In this document: positions 34,200-61,563 of the stretch, piece after piece
Position numbering within the stretch: position 1 is the stretch's first letter
Layout: every line of letters begins with the position of its first letter
Origin: Ampullaceana balthica
Taxonomy: Eukaryota > Mollusca > Gastropoda > Lymnaeidae
Length of the DNA stretch: 64,000 nucleotides
Direction: 5' to 3'
NCBI GenBank assembly: GCA_944989445.1
Contig: CALYLW010001205.1
Span: 110,157-174,156, forward strand
Notes under the pieces: model-generated
Seen by the model: only the letters and a program-made list of their open reading frames with translations
Databases searched by the model: none
Told to the model about the DNA's origin: nothing
Made by a program: the position numbers and the translations under genes

Positions 34200-36400
34200 G
34201 CATTGAATTTTAAATGTCCAATTCTTTAGGGCCTAAAACCCAATGATTTGTGTTTCCTGAAAAGTTGAAGTCTTTATTTTCCATTCCATTTTTCACGATA
34301 TTGGCAAATATTTACACACATATCCATTTTAATCCCAAATGCTATTGTCTTCTGGAATTTGAATAAGGAAGCTATTCATACATATTTTTAAAAATAGCTC
34401 ATGGGTCAATGGATAATCAAACTTTTACCATTATAACTTTATAACTCGAATACCCTATGTTGATTCATTCGGTGCAAGGTTCCCAGAATTTCTATTTTCT
34501 ATTTTCTTTACATTTGTATATTTTTGTTGTCGTTTTGTTCTTTCATCGTAAACGCAACTATCTTTTAATACCCATTTGATGTTACAGAATATTTAGAAAT
34601 TCATCCATCATGATCCAGATTATAATTTATTTTTTAAAAATATAATTAAAGCATTATAAATAAACATTTATTTTTTTGCTAAACATGAAAGTTTCCATGG
34701 ATGATAATACATTCTATCGAAATATTCTAGCATTTAAAAAAATACAACTCAAGGAGGACGGAGTCCGCAAACAAATTGTTCCTTATATGAGCTAAAATGT
34801 ATTTTAACATTAGCTTTTTTATAAATAGTCTTGATCTTGGTCAATCTTGGTATAAAAATATTTAACGGCCCATTTAAAAAAAAATAAAGGGCATGAAAAT
34901 TCTTATATTCATTCGGGTTGTTTTTTTCATGGGGCCTAAGCTCTTTATTGAAAAAAAAATTAGAAGTTTTTTTAACTTGCAATGTTCAACAATTTTTAAA
35001 AATATTAACACATATATATGAAGATCTAAGGGAAATAAAAAATTTTTATCTCATTTATGAATGTCTTTAGTTATGCTCCTATCTAATAGAGGGTCTAAAA
35101 AATGATATTCTAAATGAGGTTTTATTGTTTAAAATTGTCTATAACACTAAGAAATATTCCAATGTATTTGGTTATAAATGACTAATCTGTATATTTTTTT
35201 TTACTTTAAAATGTTTATATATCAAAAAGTTAATAATGTACTGTTACATAGTTGTTTATTCTCTTGAGGTCTTCATTGCCATATCCACACAGCAATCTAC
35301 AGTGGTTTAGAACGTTAAATATTGCACCGTTTTGGCGCTGATGTCCTTAATGTCATTATTTATTGTCTGAAAAAAACAACTTTATCAAATAATCGCACTG
35401 ACTATAAGTCTATGTTGGTCATTTTTTACTTTTGTATTTCCGCGGTACCAGGACAAGACAGTGAAATTAATATAAGGGATTTAAAATTCAAGCTTGATGA
35501 GTTTAGTCCTGAATGTGTGAGCAGCAAACAATACCTACTGAAAGATAAGGTGTCACTTCAATTGAGACAAATTTTGCCTGCTATGACTTAGAACATTGCT
35601 TGTACTAAACGACCTTATTCTGATACAATTTTTCACAACAAATAATAGGTAGTAACCAGATTTAAAGAAACTAATTGGGTCAGAGGATTTTCACCAGATT
35701 CCTAACTATAAATGTTGACTTTACTTGTTCGTCTATTAATTCTAACATAATCATTCACAAAGCGGGAAAATTCCTTTAACTATCATTGTGATTGTGTAAC
35801 TGAGAGTCGAAAAGTGAAACATACAATTTAATACAAACATACAAAGATACAAACACCAACTGAGATTTATATAGTAGATTACAGATTAGTACGTTGTTTT
35901 TCCTGTTTTGTTCAGGCAACTTCCTCCACTCCTGGAGAATGGGGATTTGTATTGTTTCGGTCTTGCATGTTGAAAAAAAAGCTTTTTTTTAATACATATT
36001 TGCATCCGAGTATTCACCTACATAACTGTTTTGCGTATTTCCAAATTAAAATTGAATGCGTTACATATTTAAAATAATTGTATCTTAACAGCATTTGGGT
36101 ACTTTAATTTTAAATTGTTATCGTTGGAACTGAATTGAATTAAGTAGCATCAAAAGATTATTTAGTATTTTTCAAGATAACAATGTTTGAAGCTGTCTGG
36201 TTGACGAGACTGTGGGCGTTATAGAAAATTCTACAGATTCATTCGCATATGACCACTATTGTTAATTTCCTGTCTACTTTTCATGCGTAGTAAGTCCTCT
36301 TTTTTCCTAGTAAAACCTTGGCTAGTAACTTTTAAAATAATAAATTAAATAACGCTTTCAATATGCCTTAATCCGACAAATACTCGGAACAACTTGGGAA
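34200..36400. other. No recognised gene; family A right-end fragment at 35413-35487
   Basis: AT-rich throughout. At 35413-35487, GGTCATTTTTTACTTTTGTA, TTTCCGCGG and GAAATTAATATAAGGGATTT mark a truncated family A right end. The frame 35322-35591 passes through it and is not a gene. Confidence 0.55.
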
Positions 36401-36676
36401 AATTGTAACCAACAATGAACTAGAACAGGGGCGAATTTTCCGAGCCTCATAACTTTTCTCAAATTCCTCTTAGCTAGAAACAAAAACGAACCAATAATGG
36501 ATATTGACATATTTCTTAAAGAACTACTTTATCAAGAGCTGACCTAAAAATAGAAAAACACAGTCCGGGCTAACAACTGCTTTAAGAATACTTGCAAAAG
36601 GAAGGAACCGGACAGCTCTAGACATGAACATTGATGGCTGGAATAACTTGCCCACTAAAGATCAAGCTAACTGACA

Positions 36677-37233
36677 TAATAAAACAAACCCGTAAAAACA
36701 AAGTTTTTGACTATAAATCCCTTATATATGAGACATAACTAACAGTATTGATTATTTTCAAACATTTACAGACTGAATCTGTCTTAACTCAACTTTGCAT
36801 CATAACCCTAGTGGGGGGGAGGGGTGGGTGGGGGGGGAGAGGGGAAAAGTCTGGTCACCGATTCGCTTGACCGAGCTCAGAGTGACACGTAAAATGTGAA
36901 AAAAAAGCGCCCGTCGCTTCGTTGGGTCGCCTCAATGCGTCAGCTCAAAATTTCACGTGGCAAAAAAACAATAACAAACCGTGAATTAAAATTACATACC
37001 TCATATAAGGATAAACTAAAAATGCATTAATTTAATTACGGTACGTTCGATCGATCTGAAATTTTGATACGATGCATTGTTAGGTCAGTCAGGTCCGTGT
37101 GCCAAATTTCAGTTCGATCGGATCATGGGAAGTGGGTCATTTTTGACTTCTGTTTTTCCGCCCGCCCGCCGAGCCCAAGACAGAGAGAGAGAGAGAGAGA
37201 GACGGCCGCGAAGTTAATATAAGGGATTTAAAA
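36677..37233 (+). mobile_element. Family A non-autonomous repeat, full-length copy with G-rich insert
   Basis: Left end AATAAAACAAACCCGTAAAA, TTTTTGACTATAAATCCCTT; core ACGTTCGATCGATCTGAAAT; right end GAAGTTAATATAAGGGATTT. Internal G-tract (36811-36845) and (AG)n (37185-37202). Same layout as 15583-16126. Confidence 0.88.
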
Positions 37234-37239
37234 AGTTAA

Positions 37240-38025
37240 GAAATCTTGCAAGAGGTTAGGGGAAAGGAAACTACGAATCTCGCGAAAAAAATAAGTTCAA
37301 TGGAAAGTCAGACAAATCCTAATGAGCACTCTATGTCTTTAAATGTAACAGTGTTTGATACTCTCGCGGGGGATTGTACTGCCACGATCAAGCTAAGCTG
37401 AAAAGAAACATAATCTCACGTGCATATTAACTCCTTTGTTTTGCGGGATTAAAAAAGGGCCAACCCTAATAAACGCTACCACCGAGAACTTTCATTATTG
37501 TATTTTAAGTTACTTTTGACTGGATCAAGGTATTGATACAAGTTATAAAGATGAAAAATTTTGTTTTGATTTCTCATGGCAGCATTTATCTAAACCGATT
37601 AGAGGAGGGGATGATAAATAATCCATAATAATGGCAAATGTTCATACACAGACAAGCTATATCATTATGTGTGTCAAATCAAGCTGGATCTAACAATGCA
37701 TGCGAAAGAGGTTGAAAACACTAAACTACTTCGATTGCTTCACCACACATTAATGAAGTTTCAATCTTATACAGCTAATCATTAAAACAATTTAGGAAAA
37801 AAAACTTCTAGTCTAATAACTAGAAAATCTACATGTGAAAGAAATTCAGTAGCCCCAAGCATAGTGCTCTTCATGGAACTGCCCGGGAAAACAGCCTCAG
37901 CCATCCCAGCCCCTCCACCAAAGGGACATATGGTTTGAGAGACTCTAGCCCACCCCCTTCCCAAACGGTTGCTTCTAAAGCGGCCGCCTATGCATCCAAT
38001 TTATAGTTTTCTTTGATTATTATTC
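37240..38025. other. No recognised gene; possible decayed coding fragment 37250-37400
   Basis: One frame from about 37249 reads EVRGKETTNLAKKISSMESQ and continues to VTVFDTLAGDCTATIKLS before a stop. It looks compositionally like coding sequence but I do not recognise it. Upstream at 36500-36660 another short piece (ALRILAKGRNRTALDMN) may belong with it, split by the family A copy. Confidence 0.35.
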
Positions 38026-38375
38026 AAAAACGTGCAACAAAGCCCGTCAAATGTCGTTCCGCCACCTTTTGGTGACTGTTGTAACACCCCCTCCAACAGC
38101 CGTCTCGACCGGCATACATGTGCATCACGTAAAAAATACTATTCATTACAGTTAAATTAAATAACTCGTGAAAAAGAGCTTTTGACTATAAATCCCAACG
38201 CGCATAACTCAAAATAAAGTCTTGGAAAATATAATGCACCAAAAAATAACTCGTTGTAAACGTCCGCGTAAAACGTGTTCAATATAATTGGCTGAAGAAG
38301 TCATGTGTGTTTGAGGGACCAATCGCTACCAATGACCGCACAGAACAATGCTTTTTATTATATAGGATTATTATA
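38026..38375 (+). repeat. Family B dispersed repeat, copy 3
   Basis: Aligned blocks with 22750-23097: GCAACAAAGCCCGTCAAA, CATACATGTGCATCACGT, TTTTGACTATAAATCCCAAC, GCGCATAACTCAAAATAAAG, ACGTGTTCAATATAATTGGC and CAATGACCGCACAGAACAAT. Confidence 0.85.
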
Positions 38376-38379
38376 TAGG

Positions 38380-40070
38380 ATAACATACATAAACTACGCA
38401 AATTACGTTGTAGTTGCTATTAAACATTTCAAAAATAAACTTTTCTGTAAACATTTTATAGTTATTGTGTTGGAAGTCGTAATATTTCTGTGTATTTTTT
38501 ATCTTTATTTTTCATTAAAATAATATGAAACGGTTTTTAAAAACACAAATGTAATATAATCAGTTTTTATTTGCAATTTAAATCCATGACTTTATTTGAC
38601 TTGTATGTGTTTAAAACTAAACAATTAAATAATTTTCAGAAAAATGGTTTAAAACTTTAACAAGAAATGAGAATATATGCTATATAAATCAAATGTTAAT
38701 GCTTTTAACATAATAGGCCAATATTTTTTTTTAAATAAAAATTATCATTAAAACGATTATTAATCAATAATATTTTTATAACCAAGCATATAGTGAATTA
38801 AAATTACTTTGGAACTTACATATAAACTTACTGTTGTCTAAGCATTAAAGTTTGGATTACACACCATGACATGACAAGACGTTATTAAAAAAATTAATAG
38901 GTTATCATTTTTTAGGATTTCAAAAGTAATACCTACAACATAATTTTGAATGAGTGTCACTTTTCTTATTTTATTTACTGCAAATACTAAACTATTTTTC
39001 TTGCTTACAACTAATTTAAGGTAAAATGAATTTATTTAATAATTATTATTGAAAAAAAACATAGGTAAATTTTTTGAAAAAAAATATTAAGGAATTAAGT
39101 GTGAAAAAATACCATATTTAGAAAAAAAATAGTGAGATTAATATTTTAACATTATATATATATGTGGGTATGTATATATGAATATATGCATTTTTTATAT
39201 TCCATCAATGAAATAAAAAATTAAAAAATATAAAAAAATTAAAAAACTATGCTTTGAGTACGAGCCAAACAAATTCAAAGAAGAAAAACCAATACAATAT
39301 TAGCACATGTAAAAACAAAACGATTGAAAAAATAAAAAAAATAATTTAAAAAATTTACAATAAAAAGGGAAAAATTCCAATTTAAAAAATAAATGTTATA
39401 AATAACGTCTTGTATATACTGAATTAAATTATGTCATACTTTGTATTCAAAAGGATGCTCTATCATGTTCTATATATGAATTATACCATTGACAAATCAC
39501 CTAATACATTTTATGACACAATTTTAATTTCGAGTCACTTTTGTTTGAATATCACATTAGTAAAATCAAATGTACAGTGTAGAAGAAATGTGTTTAGAAG
39601 ACATGAACAAAAATCACAATGTTGATTACCGTTTGGAGTGGAGGTTCGAGGTAAGACGTACTTTATATTGTGTTTGAAATATAATTATTTTTTTTATTAA
39701 AACGTAAGTAAACCTTGCAAATTGCAAAATGAAGCCTTGTAGGTGTCTTATTTTTGTAGTTTTATAATGTGCTTTATAAAGTATGTTAACTTTTCGTTCT
39801 ATTATGAACGGATGCCCAGATGTTGTTAAGATTTACTGCTGGTACATCGTTAGTCAATGATGATTCAAACATTATAGTTCATGCTTAAAACAAGGTATGT
39901 TGTTATTTTTTTGAGTTTTAAAAAATAACTACAAATACAGAAACAAAAATGAAATTAGTTCTTGAGAATTAGATGGAAAACAAAGATAGAATATCATTTA
40001 AACTGGAGGTTTAAAAACATTTTTTCAAAAATACATTTGGAGAAGCAGATTTCTTCCTCCGCGTGCTCGT
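38380..40070. other. No recognised gene; downstream flank of the calpain gene
   Basis: Low-complexity A/T-rich DNA with many A-runs. The calpain 3' untranslated region must start at 40077 on the minus strand, but no clear polyadenylation signal close to the stop was found; an AATAAA on the minus strand lies near 39690. Confidence 0.5.
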
Positions 40071-40077
40071 TTGATCT

Positions 40078-55168
<15,091 letters not shown>

Positions 55169-55268
55169 ATTCTTGTTTCTTTATATATCAGTATCGTGTT
55201 ACAATGTATCAATTGTTTGTTGCTTAATATTGATGTGCTCTGCTTCAAATATGTTTCTTGATAGTGAG
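55169..55268 (-). other. Calpain 5' untranslated part of first coding exon
   Basis: On the minus strand CTACCTTTTCAG|CTCACTATC is a good acceptor ending at 55269, followed by 100 nt with stops in the coding frame before the ATG at 55168. This implies at least one upstream non-coding exon at higher coordinates, beyond which LINE fragments lie (55592-56665). Confidence 0.55.
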
Positions 55269-55591
55269 CTGAAAAGGTAGAAACAGTTTTCAAATGTTTC
55301 ATAAAATATAAAATGAAAGAGAAATATAAAAATCAACATTATGTTACAAATGAATAAATATAAATCAGTATTAAAATTGTTCCTTTTAAATTACAATAAT
55401 ATAGTTGCTATTACTTGGTGCTACAAAATTACAAGGCAAAAAGATTCGCATTAAATAATGAATATTATTTCAGATTTCGCAGATTTTTTAATATATATAC
55501 ATATATGTACTGCCATTATTTGGAAACAATATTTTCAGTAAGAGTAAACATACAGAGGCTGAAAAAAATATTTTTTTACAATTGATAGGTC

Positions 55592-56400
55592 AAACTATGG
55601 TATGGTATGGTATGGCAACCGTCCGTCCTCATGGGACGATGGCGCGTGTACTCCTGCTCGTCTGCCCCCCTGCCCTTTCTCCTGGCCCTTCTCTCTTCAC
55701 TCAAAGCTATGAGGGATGCTTCCGCGACGTGAATGCCCTCACGCACTTTTGCCCGCCAGGAGGTGCGCTCCTCGGCAATGGTCTCCCACGCTTTATGGTC
55801 TGTCTGTGCAAATGACGTGTCTTTCTTGCAGACGTCATTGAAGCGCAAGCAGGGGCGACCTCCTTTTCTCATACCGTTTTCCAGCTCACCATAAAGCAAG
55901 GCTCTTGGAATGCGCTCCGAGCTCATTCTGCGGACATGACCTAACCATCGCAGGAGCCTCTCACTCAGAATTGAGTGCATAATCAGCATAGGGCTTCTTC
56001 TGAGTACCTCAACATTGTTGATCTTGTCCTGCCACTTGATGCGCAGAATCCTACGCAATCATCGTAAGTGGAAGCTGTTTAGCTGCTTTGTTTGCTTGGC
56101 GTAGGTCGTCCAGTAATCACTGCCATAGAGGAGTGTGCTGAGCACGCAGGCGTGGTACACAGTGATTTTTGTCCTATCTGTAAACTGCGCATTGTTCAAC
56201 ACTCTTTGATTCAGCCTAGCCATTAATGTTGCGGCCTTGCCGATTCTGGTTCCTATTTCCTTTTCCATGGAGAGTATGCTTGTGATGTTAATGCCAAGGT
56301 AGGTGAAATCATCGACGACGTCAAACCATGATAAAGTTCTAAAATGCACATGAAAAATCAGAGGTAACTGGAAATGAATCAATTCACGTTATTGCATTCA
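55592..56400 (-). mobile_element. LINE relic, same family as 250-2440, 3' part
   Basis: On the minus strand, from 56382: FTYLGINITSILSMEKEIG, RIGKAATLMARLNQRV, VYHACVLSTLLYGSDYWTTY, then after a stop RRILRIKWQDKINNVEVLRR, RLLRWLGHVRRMSSERIPRA and LLYGELENGMRKGGRPCLRF. It lacks the catalytic FADD part and the zinc knuckle. The 3' end (low coordinates) is a CCATA pentanucleotide tail at 55592-55612. One stop or frame break near 56058 makes it dead. Confidence 0.9.
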
Positions 56401-56665
56401 ACAACATCATCATCATCTATGGCACTACAACCCATGTAGTGCCCTGGCCTGCTCCAAATCCCCCTTTCATTCGGGTTCGATCCATCGCTCTCCGCCTCCA
56501 TGCCTGCACTATTATCTGGTGATCTCCATCTCCACATCATCGATCCATCTCAGTTTTGGGCGACGAATGAGTAGTCTGCCCCTAGGCTTCTGCCTGTAAA
56601 TAAATTTTGCTGCTCTACACTCTGACATCCTTTCAACATGTCCTTCCTTTTCTATCATTGTGACA
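56400..56665 (-). mobile_element. Second LINE 3' fragment, different family
   Basis: The minus strand gives HVERMSECRAAKFIYRQKPR, then RRPKLRWIDDVEMEITR and a stop, followed by a GATGATGATG tail at the 56400 end. The GRPKLRWIDDVE block belongs to a different LINE lineage from 55592-56400. Only the last 50-60 residues remain. Confidence 0.7.
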
Positions 56666-57000
56666 ATGAGTGGTTCATTGTACAAATTGTAAACAACAGT
56701 CAGTGATACTAATACTTGACCTAGCTCAAGCGTTTAATACTAAGGTTAACATTTCTTTTTTTTAGTTTAGTGGTTGTTTGCCAATAAAAATTATACCTAA
56801 AAGCAAATGTTACAAAAGTTAAAGAAATAAATAATAAAACATGTAGAGATACACAGTTATACGAAGGAGATGCTTCTGATTTACCTACCGTTTGAGTTGT
56901 GTTTTTTTTACAAATTTTAATGTTATGCTTTAGTTTTGACATTTCGGTAAGACACTTTGGTAACAATGAAGTAAAAATCAATATGCAATCAAACTAATGG

Positions 57001-57420
57001 TATACAACAACAACAACAATAATAATAATAATAATTTGATAATTTATATAGCGCTGTATCCATGTTAGGAACTGGGCTCACAGCGCTTTACATTAAGATA
57101 GTAACATTCATATAAGTATTAAATACATATTCATATCATAACTACCATATAAATAACAATATGTTACACAAGCTACGTTAATCATTAAAAGAAATGTTAT
57201 TTTACTACTTTTGACAACACATTTTGAAAAGATATGTCTTAAGTGCAGTCTTGAATGACTTGGTAGTTGAAATACTATTGATGTTTAACGGTAGAGATTT
57301 CGATTGGAAGGTGAAGTAACGGTACCTGCAGAGGATTACCTCTACGGCGATGCCCGCTTGATGAGGCTCGCCTGCGATAAAATGAATCGTGTTTTAAGAG
57401 CCTAACAGCTTGACCCAAAA
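57001..57420. repeat. TATATAGCGC/GCTCACAGCGC dispersed repeat, copy 2, with (CAA)n/(TAA)n head
   Basis: It starts with ACAACAACAACAATAATAAT, then TTTATATAGCGCTGTATCC, CTGGGCTCACAGCGCTTTAC and a GC-richer tail (TACCTGCAGAGGATTACCTC, GCGATGCCCGCTTGATGAGG). More complete than the copy at 53080. Confidence 0.65.
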
Positions 57421-57584
57421 GAGAATGAACACAATTATTACTAATAATTAATTTGAAGTCACAGACATTTTTGTTTTAAAATCCGACAATGGAATACATG
57501 CACTTTTTTAAATGATGTAAATTACCTTATTTTTTTTTACATTACGACTACAAAAATAGTTTACGCAAAGGTGTGAAAATTTAT

Positions 57585-57770
57585 ACCTCTGGTTAGCCAC
57601 AAGTTAGTAAAGTATTCATATACATTTGTGTCAGGCTATTCACATGTGAGTAAAGTATAATCTCTGGTTACTCACAAGTTAGTAAATTATTCCTATCTCT
57701 GGTTAGTCACATGTTAGTAAATTATTCCTATCTCAGCTTAGTCATATGTTAGTGAAGTATTTATTTTGTA
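57585..57770. repeat. Minisatellite, about five units of 35-45 bp
   Basis: Repeated unit close to ATCTCTGGTTAGTCACATGT followed by TAGTAAATTATTCCT, at about 57585, 57632, 57658, 57694 and 57729. Units diverge, with the central two most alike. Confidence 0.8.
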
Positions 57771-58751
57771 AAATCAAAAACGTTGCTACTAACCAAAATT
57801 TTAACCGACAGTTTCCCTAATAGTGGATCTCTTGTCACAGGAGCCAGTGTCTAGCTGCTACTCAACCTATCCTGCCTGGCTCTTTGTCTTTTATATTGCC
57901 CTTGCCTTGTTTATCTTAAAAAAAATAATACAAAAATATATATTTAAATATTTAATGCAAACTAAGCGTTTTGTTTTGTTTGAAATAGCAGACATTCGAG
58001 TAGGTACGACGTAGGAGGATACATCGGCTTCTGGGAATGTTGTAACGCGGGGGAGACGGTTGAGCGCATGTTGGCCGAATTCCAAGTGTCCCTCGTTGAT
58101 TTGGACGGGTTGATTTCGACAGCCGTGAGAAGATATCTCTGCAATTACAATTATAGTATTCCGATATATAAATTATTACTACTTTTTACTTTTGTTAAAC
58201 TGTCCTCTAGTATTGTACGTGTTTTTTTATTGAACCAATGACTTTATTATTGTACAGATTTAATATCAAAGTGGAAGGAGGTTGAGTTTTATTTGTTTTA
58301 ATACTTCATTAGCAAATATATATTTTTTAAATGGAACTGCAGGGGGCATATTACTCTCTTTTTGGAATCTACTCATTTATATTGAAAAGCATTGTCATAA
58401 TACAGTTGATTTACTTTGGTTTAGTGTAGTCATGAATTATAAGCTTAAGTGCAATATACAAAGAGTATTTTAACTGTAATCTAGTATATACATCTTTACA
58501 TATTTACTTAAGTTTAAATATTTATCAAAAAAAATATATTATATATTTACGCTCAATTATCGCTGATGCCTAACGCTAAGGGACATCACTCTGCTTTTTT
58601 TTAAATTTTGTGTTGTAAGCAGTGATGTTTGACTCAAATAGTTTTTTTTGGGGTGCAGTAATTTGGTGCTCTGCTTTCTAAAATTAGTTTTAAAATGGTG
58701 TGTTGATTAGCACTGTAAAAATTATTATATATAAATACTTTGTTTAATTTT

Positions 58752-59001
58752 CAGGAATATTTCGTATTTCTCATACAAGGAGAAGTTACTTGGGTGTTTG
58801 ACCAAAAAAAAAGTGGGCATATACATACTTTCTGTGCATTTCAGGAATATTACTTATTTATCATACAATGATAAGTTACTTGGGCTTTTGATATAAACAA
58901 TGAAATAAATAAAAAACAATATTATAAAATACATTGTGTACATTTAAGAAAGTTTAATATTACGTATTTATCATACATGAACAAGTTAGTTGGGCTTTTG
59001 A
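58752..59001. repeat. Three spaced direct repeats of about 50 bp
   Basis: CAGGAATATT(T/A)CxTATTT(C/A)TCATACAA then AAGTTACTTGGGxxTTTGA at about 58752, 58843 and 58954 (the third starts at AATATTACG). Spacing is about 90-110 bp. No coding. Confidence 0.7.
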
Positions 59002-59004
59002 AAA

Positions 59005-59775
59005 AGGTGGGCGCCGTAGCACAAACTAGTAAATATATATTAGTCGTGCAGAAAATAATTTTTTACCAGTACTCTGTGCAATTTATATATATATCTATTG
59101 ACAATATTAATGACAAGGTTACCGTTAGAATCTCCAAGGCCAGTGCAGCATTTGGCAGAGTGTATTACAGTGTCTGTAACAGAAGGGGAATCAGCTCACA
59201 AACCTATCTAAAAGCATACAGAGCTTTAGGTCTCCCTATTTTACACTACGCATATGAAACGTTATCCATATAAAAACGCCATGCGAGGTTGCTGAGCGAC
59301 TTTTACACAAAAAGCCAACGAAAAAATATCAATATAAAATGGTCGGAAAAAAATTTGGACACTGAAATAATAGCCATCGCTGGAGCCCATCATATACAAA
59401 AGCTTCATGCAGTACCAACTACTCTGGGGAAGGAATCTAGTGCGCATGCCCGAATATCGCTTCTCGAAGAAGCTCTTCTATGATGAGCTTACTGAAGGGC
59501 ATAGAGCACGTGGAGGTCCAGGTAAGCACTACAAGGATGCACTAAAAATCTGCTCTAAATGCCTTTGTCATTGGACATGACTCGTGTGATCAGCAGCCAG
59601 TGACTGAGCTCCTGGCGCTCTATGATACGGAATGGCGCAGCTGTCTGTGAGGCTAATAGACAACAGCTGCCAAGACCAAACGTCAAGCAAGGAAGGACCG
59701 TGTAAAAAATCCCTTCTGATTGTATGCCGTCCATCTTTTGTCCGACAAGCGGACGCACAGTTCGTGCAAGAAAAG
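59005..59775 (+). mobile_element. Third LINE relic, C-terminal region
   Basis: Pieces in shifting frames: DKVTVRISKASAAFGRVYYS, then RRGISSQTYLKAYRALGLPI with LHYAYETLS (to 59273); RHARLLSDFYTK and NIKWSEK (59280-59360); YQLLWGRNLVRMPEYRFSKK and LFYDELTEGHRARGGPGKHY (about 59405-59530); then CPTSGRTVRARKG at about 59745-59775, a broken zinc-finger end. This layout matches RTE-like LINE tails (RISKASxAFGRL ... CETWT ... LRWAGHVxRM ... CPTCGRxFRARIGL). Non-functional. A family A copy starts directly after it. Confidence 0.82.
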
Positions 59776-59776
59776 G

Positions 59777-60315
59777 GCTAATAAAACAAACCCTTAAAAA
59801 CAAAGTTTTTGACTATAAATCCCTTATATATGAGAAATAACTAACAGTATTGATTACTTTCCAAACGCGACAAACATTTACAGACTGAATCTGTCTTATC
59901 TCCCGTTTGCTTTTAACCCGGGGGCTGAAGTGGGAGAGGGGAAAGGTCTTGTCACCGATCGCTGGGCTGAGCTCAGCGTGACACGCAAAATGTAAACAAA
60001 AGCACGCCGATACACCTGGTTAAAGCACGAGATGTGTTCACCTCTGGCTGGCGTGAAGTCAAGTGACCCGTAAAATGTAAACAAAGCGACCGCTACATAT
60101 AGTTTATATAGATAAACTAAGAATGCATTAACTTAATTACTGTACGCTCGATCGATCTGAAATTTTGATATGATATATTGTTACGTGAGACGGGTTCATG
60201 TGCCAAATTTCAGCTCGATCAGATCACGGGAAGTGGGTAATTTTTTACTTTTGTTTTTCCTCCCGACCGACCTACGAAGATAGACAAGATTTCGAAGTTA
60301 TTATAAGGGATTTAA
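59777..60315 (+). mobile_element. Family A repeat, first unit of a tandem pair
   Basis: AATAAAACAAACCCTTAAAA, TTTTTGACTATAAATCCCTT; core ACGCTCGATCGATCTGAAAT; end GAAGTTATTATAAGGGATTT. The next unit starts at once with AATAAAACAAACCCGTAAAT. Confidence 0.87.
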
Positions 60316-61337
60316 TAAAACAAACCCGTAAATACACTTTTTTTTTATAAATCTCTTATATATGAGACATAATTAAAAGTATTGATTATGTGCAATCGTG
60401 ACAAACATTTACAGACTGATACCGAAATTATCTCCCTTGGCTTTAAAACTGGGGAAGGGATGAGGGGGTGTGGACATGGACGGGTGGCGTCAACGCGTTA
60501 GCTCAACTCCAGGTTGTTTTACCTGGTTTAAACACGAGATGTGTTCACCGGTGGCTGGCCTGAAGTCAAGCGACCCGTAAAATGTAAACAATAGCGACCG
60601 CTACATATAGTTTATATAGATTACTAAAAATGCATTAATTTAATTACGGTATGTTCGATCGATCTGAAATTTCGATACGATGCATTGTTAAATATGACGG
60701 GTCCATGTGCCTAATTTCAGCTCGATCTGATTACGGGAAGGGGGGTATTTTTAAATCCCTTATATTAACTTTACCGCCGTCTCTGTCTGTCTTGGGCGGG
60801 CACCGCGGAAAAACAAAAGTAAAAAATGACCCACTTCCCGTAAAGGCATCGAGCTGAAATTTAGCACACGGACCCGTGTCACTTTACAATGCATCGTATC
60901 AAAAATTCAGATCGATCGAACGTACAGTTATTACATTAATGCATATTTAGTTTATCTATATAAACTATATGTAGCGGTCGCTAACGTTTACATTTTACGG
61001 GTCACTTAACTTCACCCCAACCACAGGTGAACACATCTCGTGTTTTAACCAGGTGTACTGGCGTGCTTTTGTTTACATTTTGCGTGTCACGCTGAGCTCG
61101 GCCCAGCGATCAGTGACAAGACCTTTCCCCTCTCCCCCACCGGGTTAAAAGCAAAGGGGAGTAAAAACAGATTCAGTCTGTAAATATTTGTAAATACTTT
61201 AAGTTCTGTCTCATATATAAGGGATTTATAGTCAAAAACTTTGTTTTTACGGGTTTGTTTTATTTACTTTTGTTTTTCCGCCCGACCGACGTACGAAGAC
61301 ATACACGATTTCGAAGTTAATATAAGGGATTTAAAAA
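60316..61337 (+). mobile_element. Family A repeat, second tandem unit, interrupted by a nested inverted copy
   Basis: The unit runs 60316-60750, stops in its GGGAAGGGGGGTATTTT stretch, and resumes at about 61271 with ACTTTTGTTTTTCCGCCCGA and ends GAAGTTAATATAAGGGATTT at about 61337. The gap is filled by the minus-strand copy at 60752-61269. Together they are one element plus an insertion. Confidence 0.82.
60752..61269 (-). mobile_element. Family A repeat, nested full-length copy
   Basis: Low end TTTAAATCCCTTATATTAAC; AATGACCCACTTCCCG; GATCGATCGAACGTACAG; high end AAAACTTTGTTTTTACGGGT then TTGTTTTATTT. Being inserted into a known target (the interrupted unit), it defines the real ends of the family: AAATAAAACAAACCCGT at one end and GGGATTTAAA at the other. 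Confidence 0.85.
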
Positions 61338-61439
61338 GCCACCAGAGGACCAACGTGGCGGCCTAGGCACTGAAATAATATTATGTGAGTGATACTCGTC
61401 GACTACGACGGACGAACACCATCATTGTTCGCTTTAAGC

Positions 61440-61562
61440 TCCGCGACTGTGAGGCCAGGCACGTATCTGACCGACGCCACGCAGTAGTTTAGAATTAACG
61501 TGAAGACAATTCTGTAAAATATTGCAAAATATAATGGATGCTGTGCTTCTCTGCACACGCTT
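61440..61562 (+). repeat. Family D dispersed repeat, copy 3
   Basis: GCCACGCAGTAGTTTAGAAT, AATTCTGTAAAATATTGCAA and CTCTGCACACG match 21340-21470. Confidence 0.6.
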
Positions 61563-61563
61563 C

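Noticed and set aside
37249..37402. Possible gene fragment EVRGKETTNLAKKISSMESQ...
   Set aside because: Coding-like composition but no recognised family, no splice context, and it abuts a repeat. Kept only as a note in the feature list.
59896..60084. Minus-strand frame rich in Arg/Ser/Pro
   Set aside because: It falls inside a non-coding family A repeat, and other copies do not keep it open.
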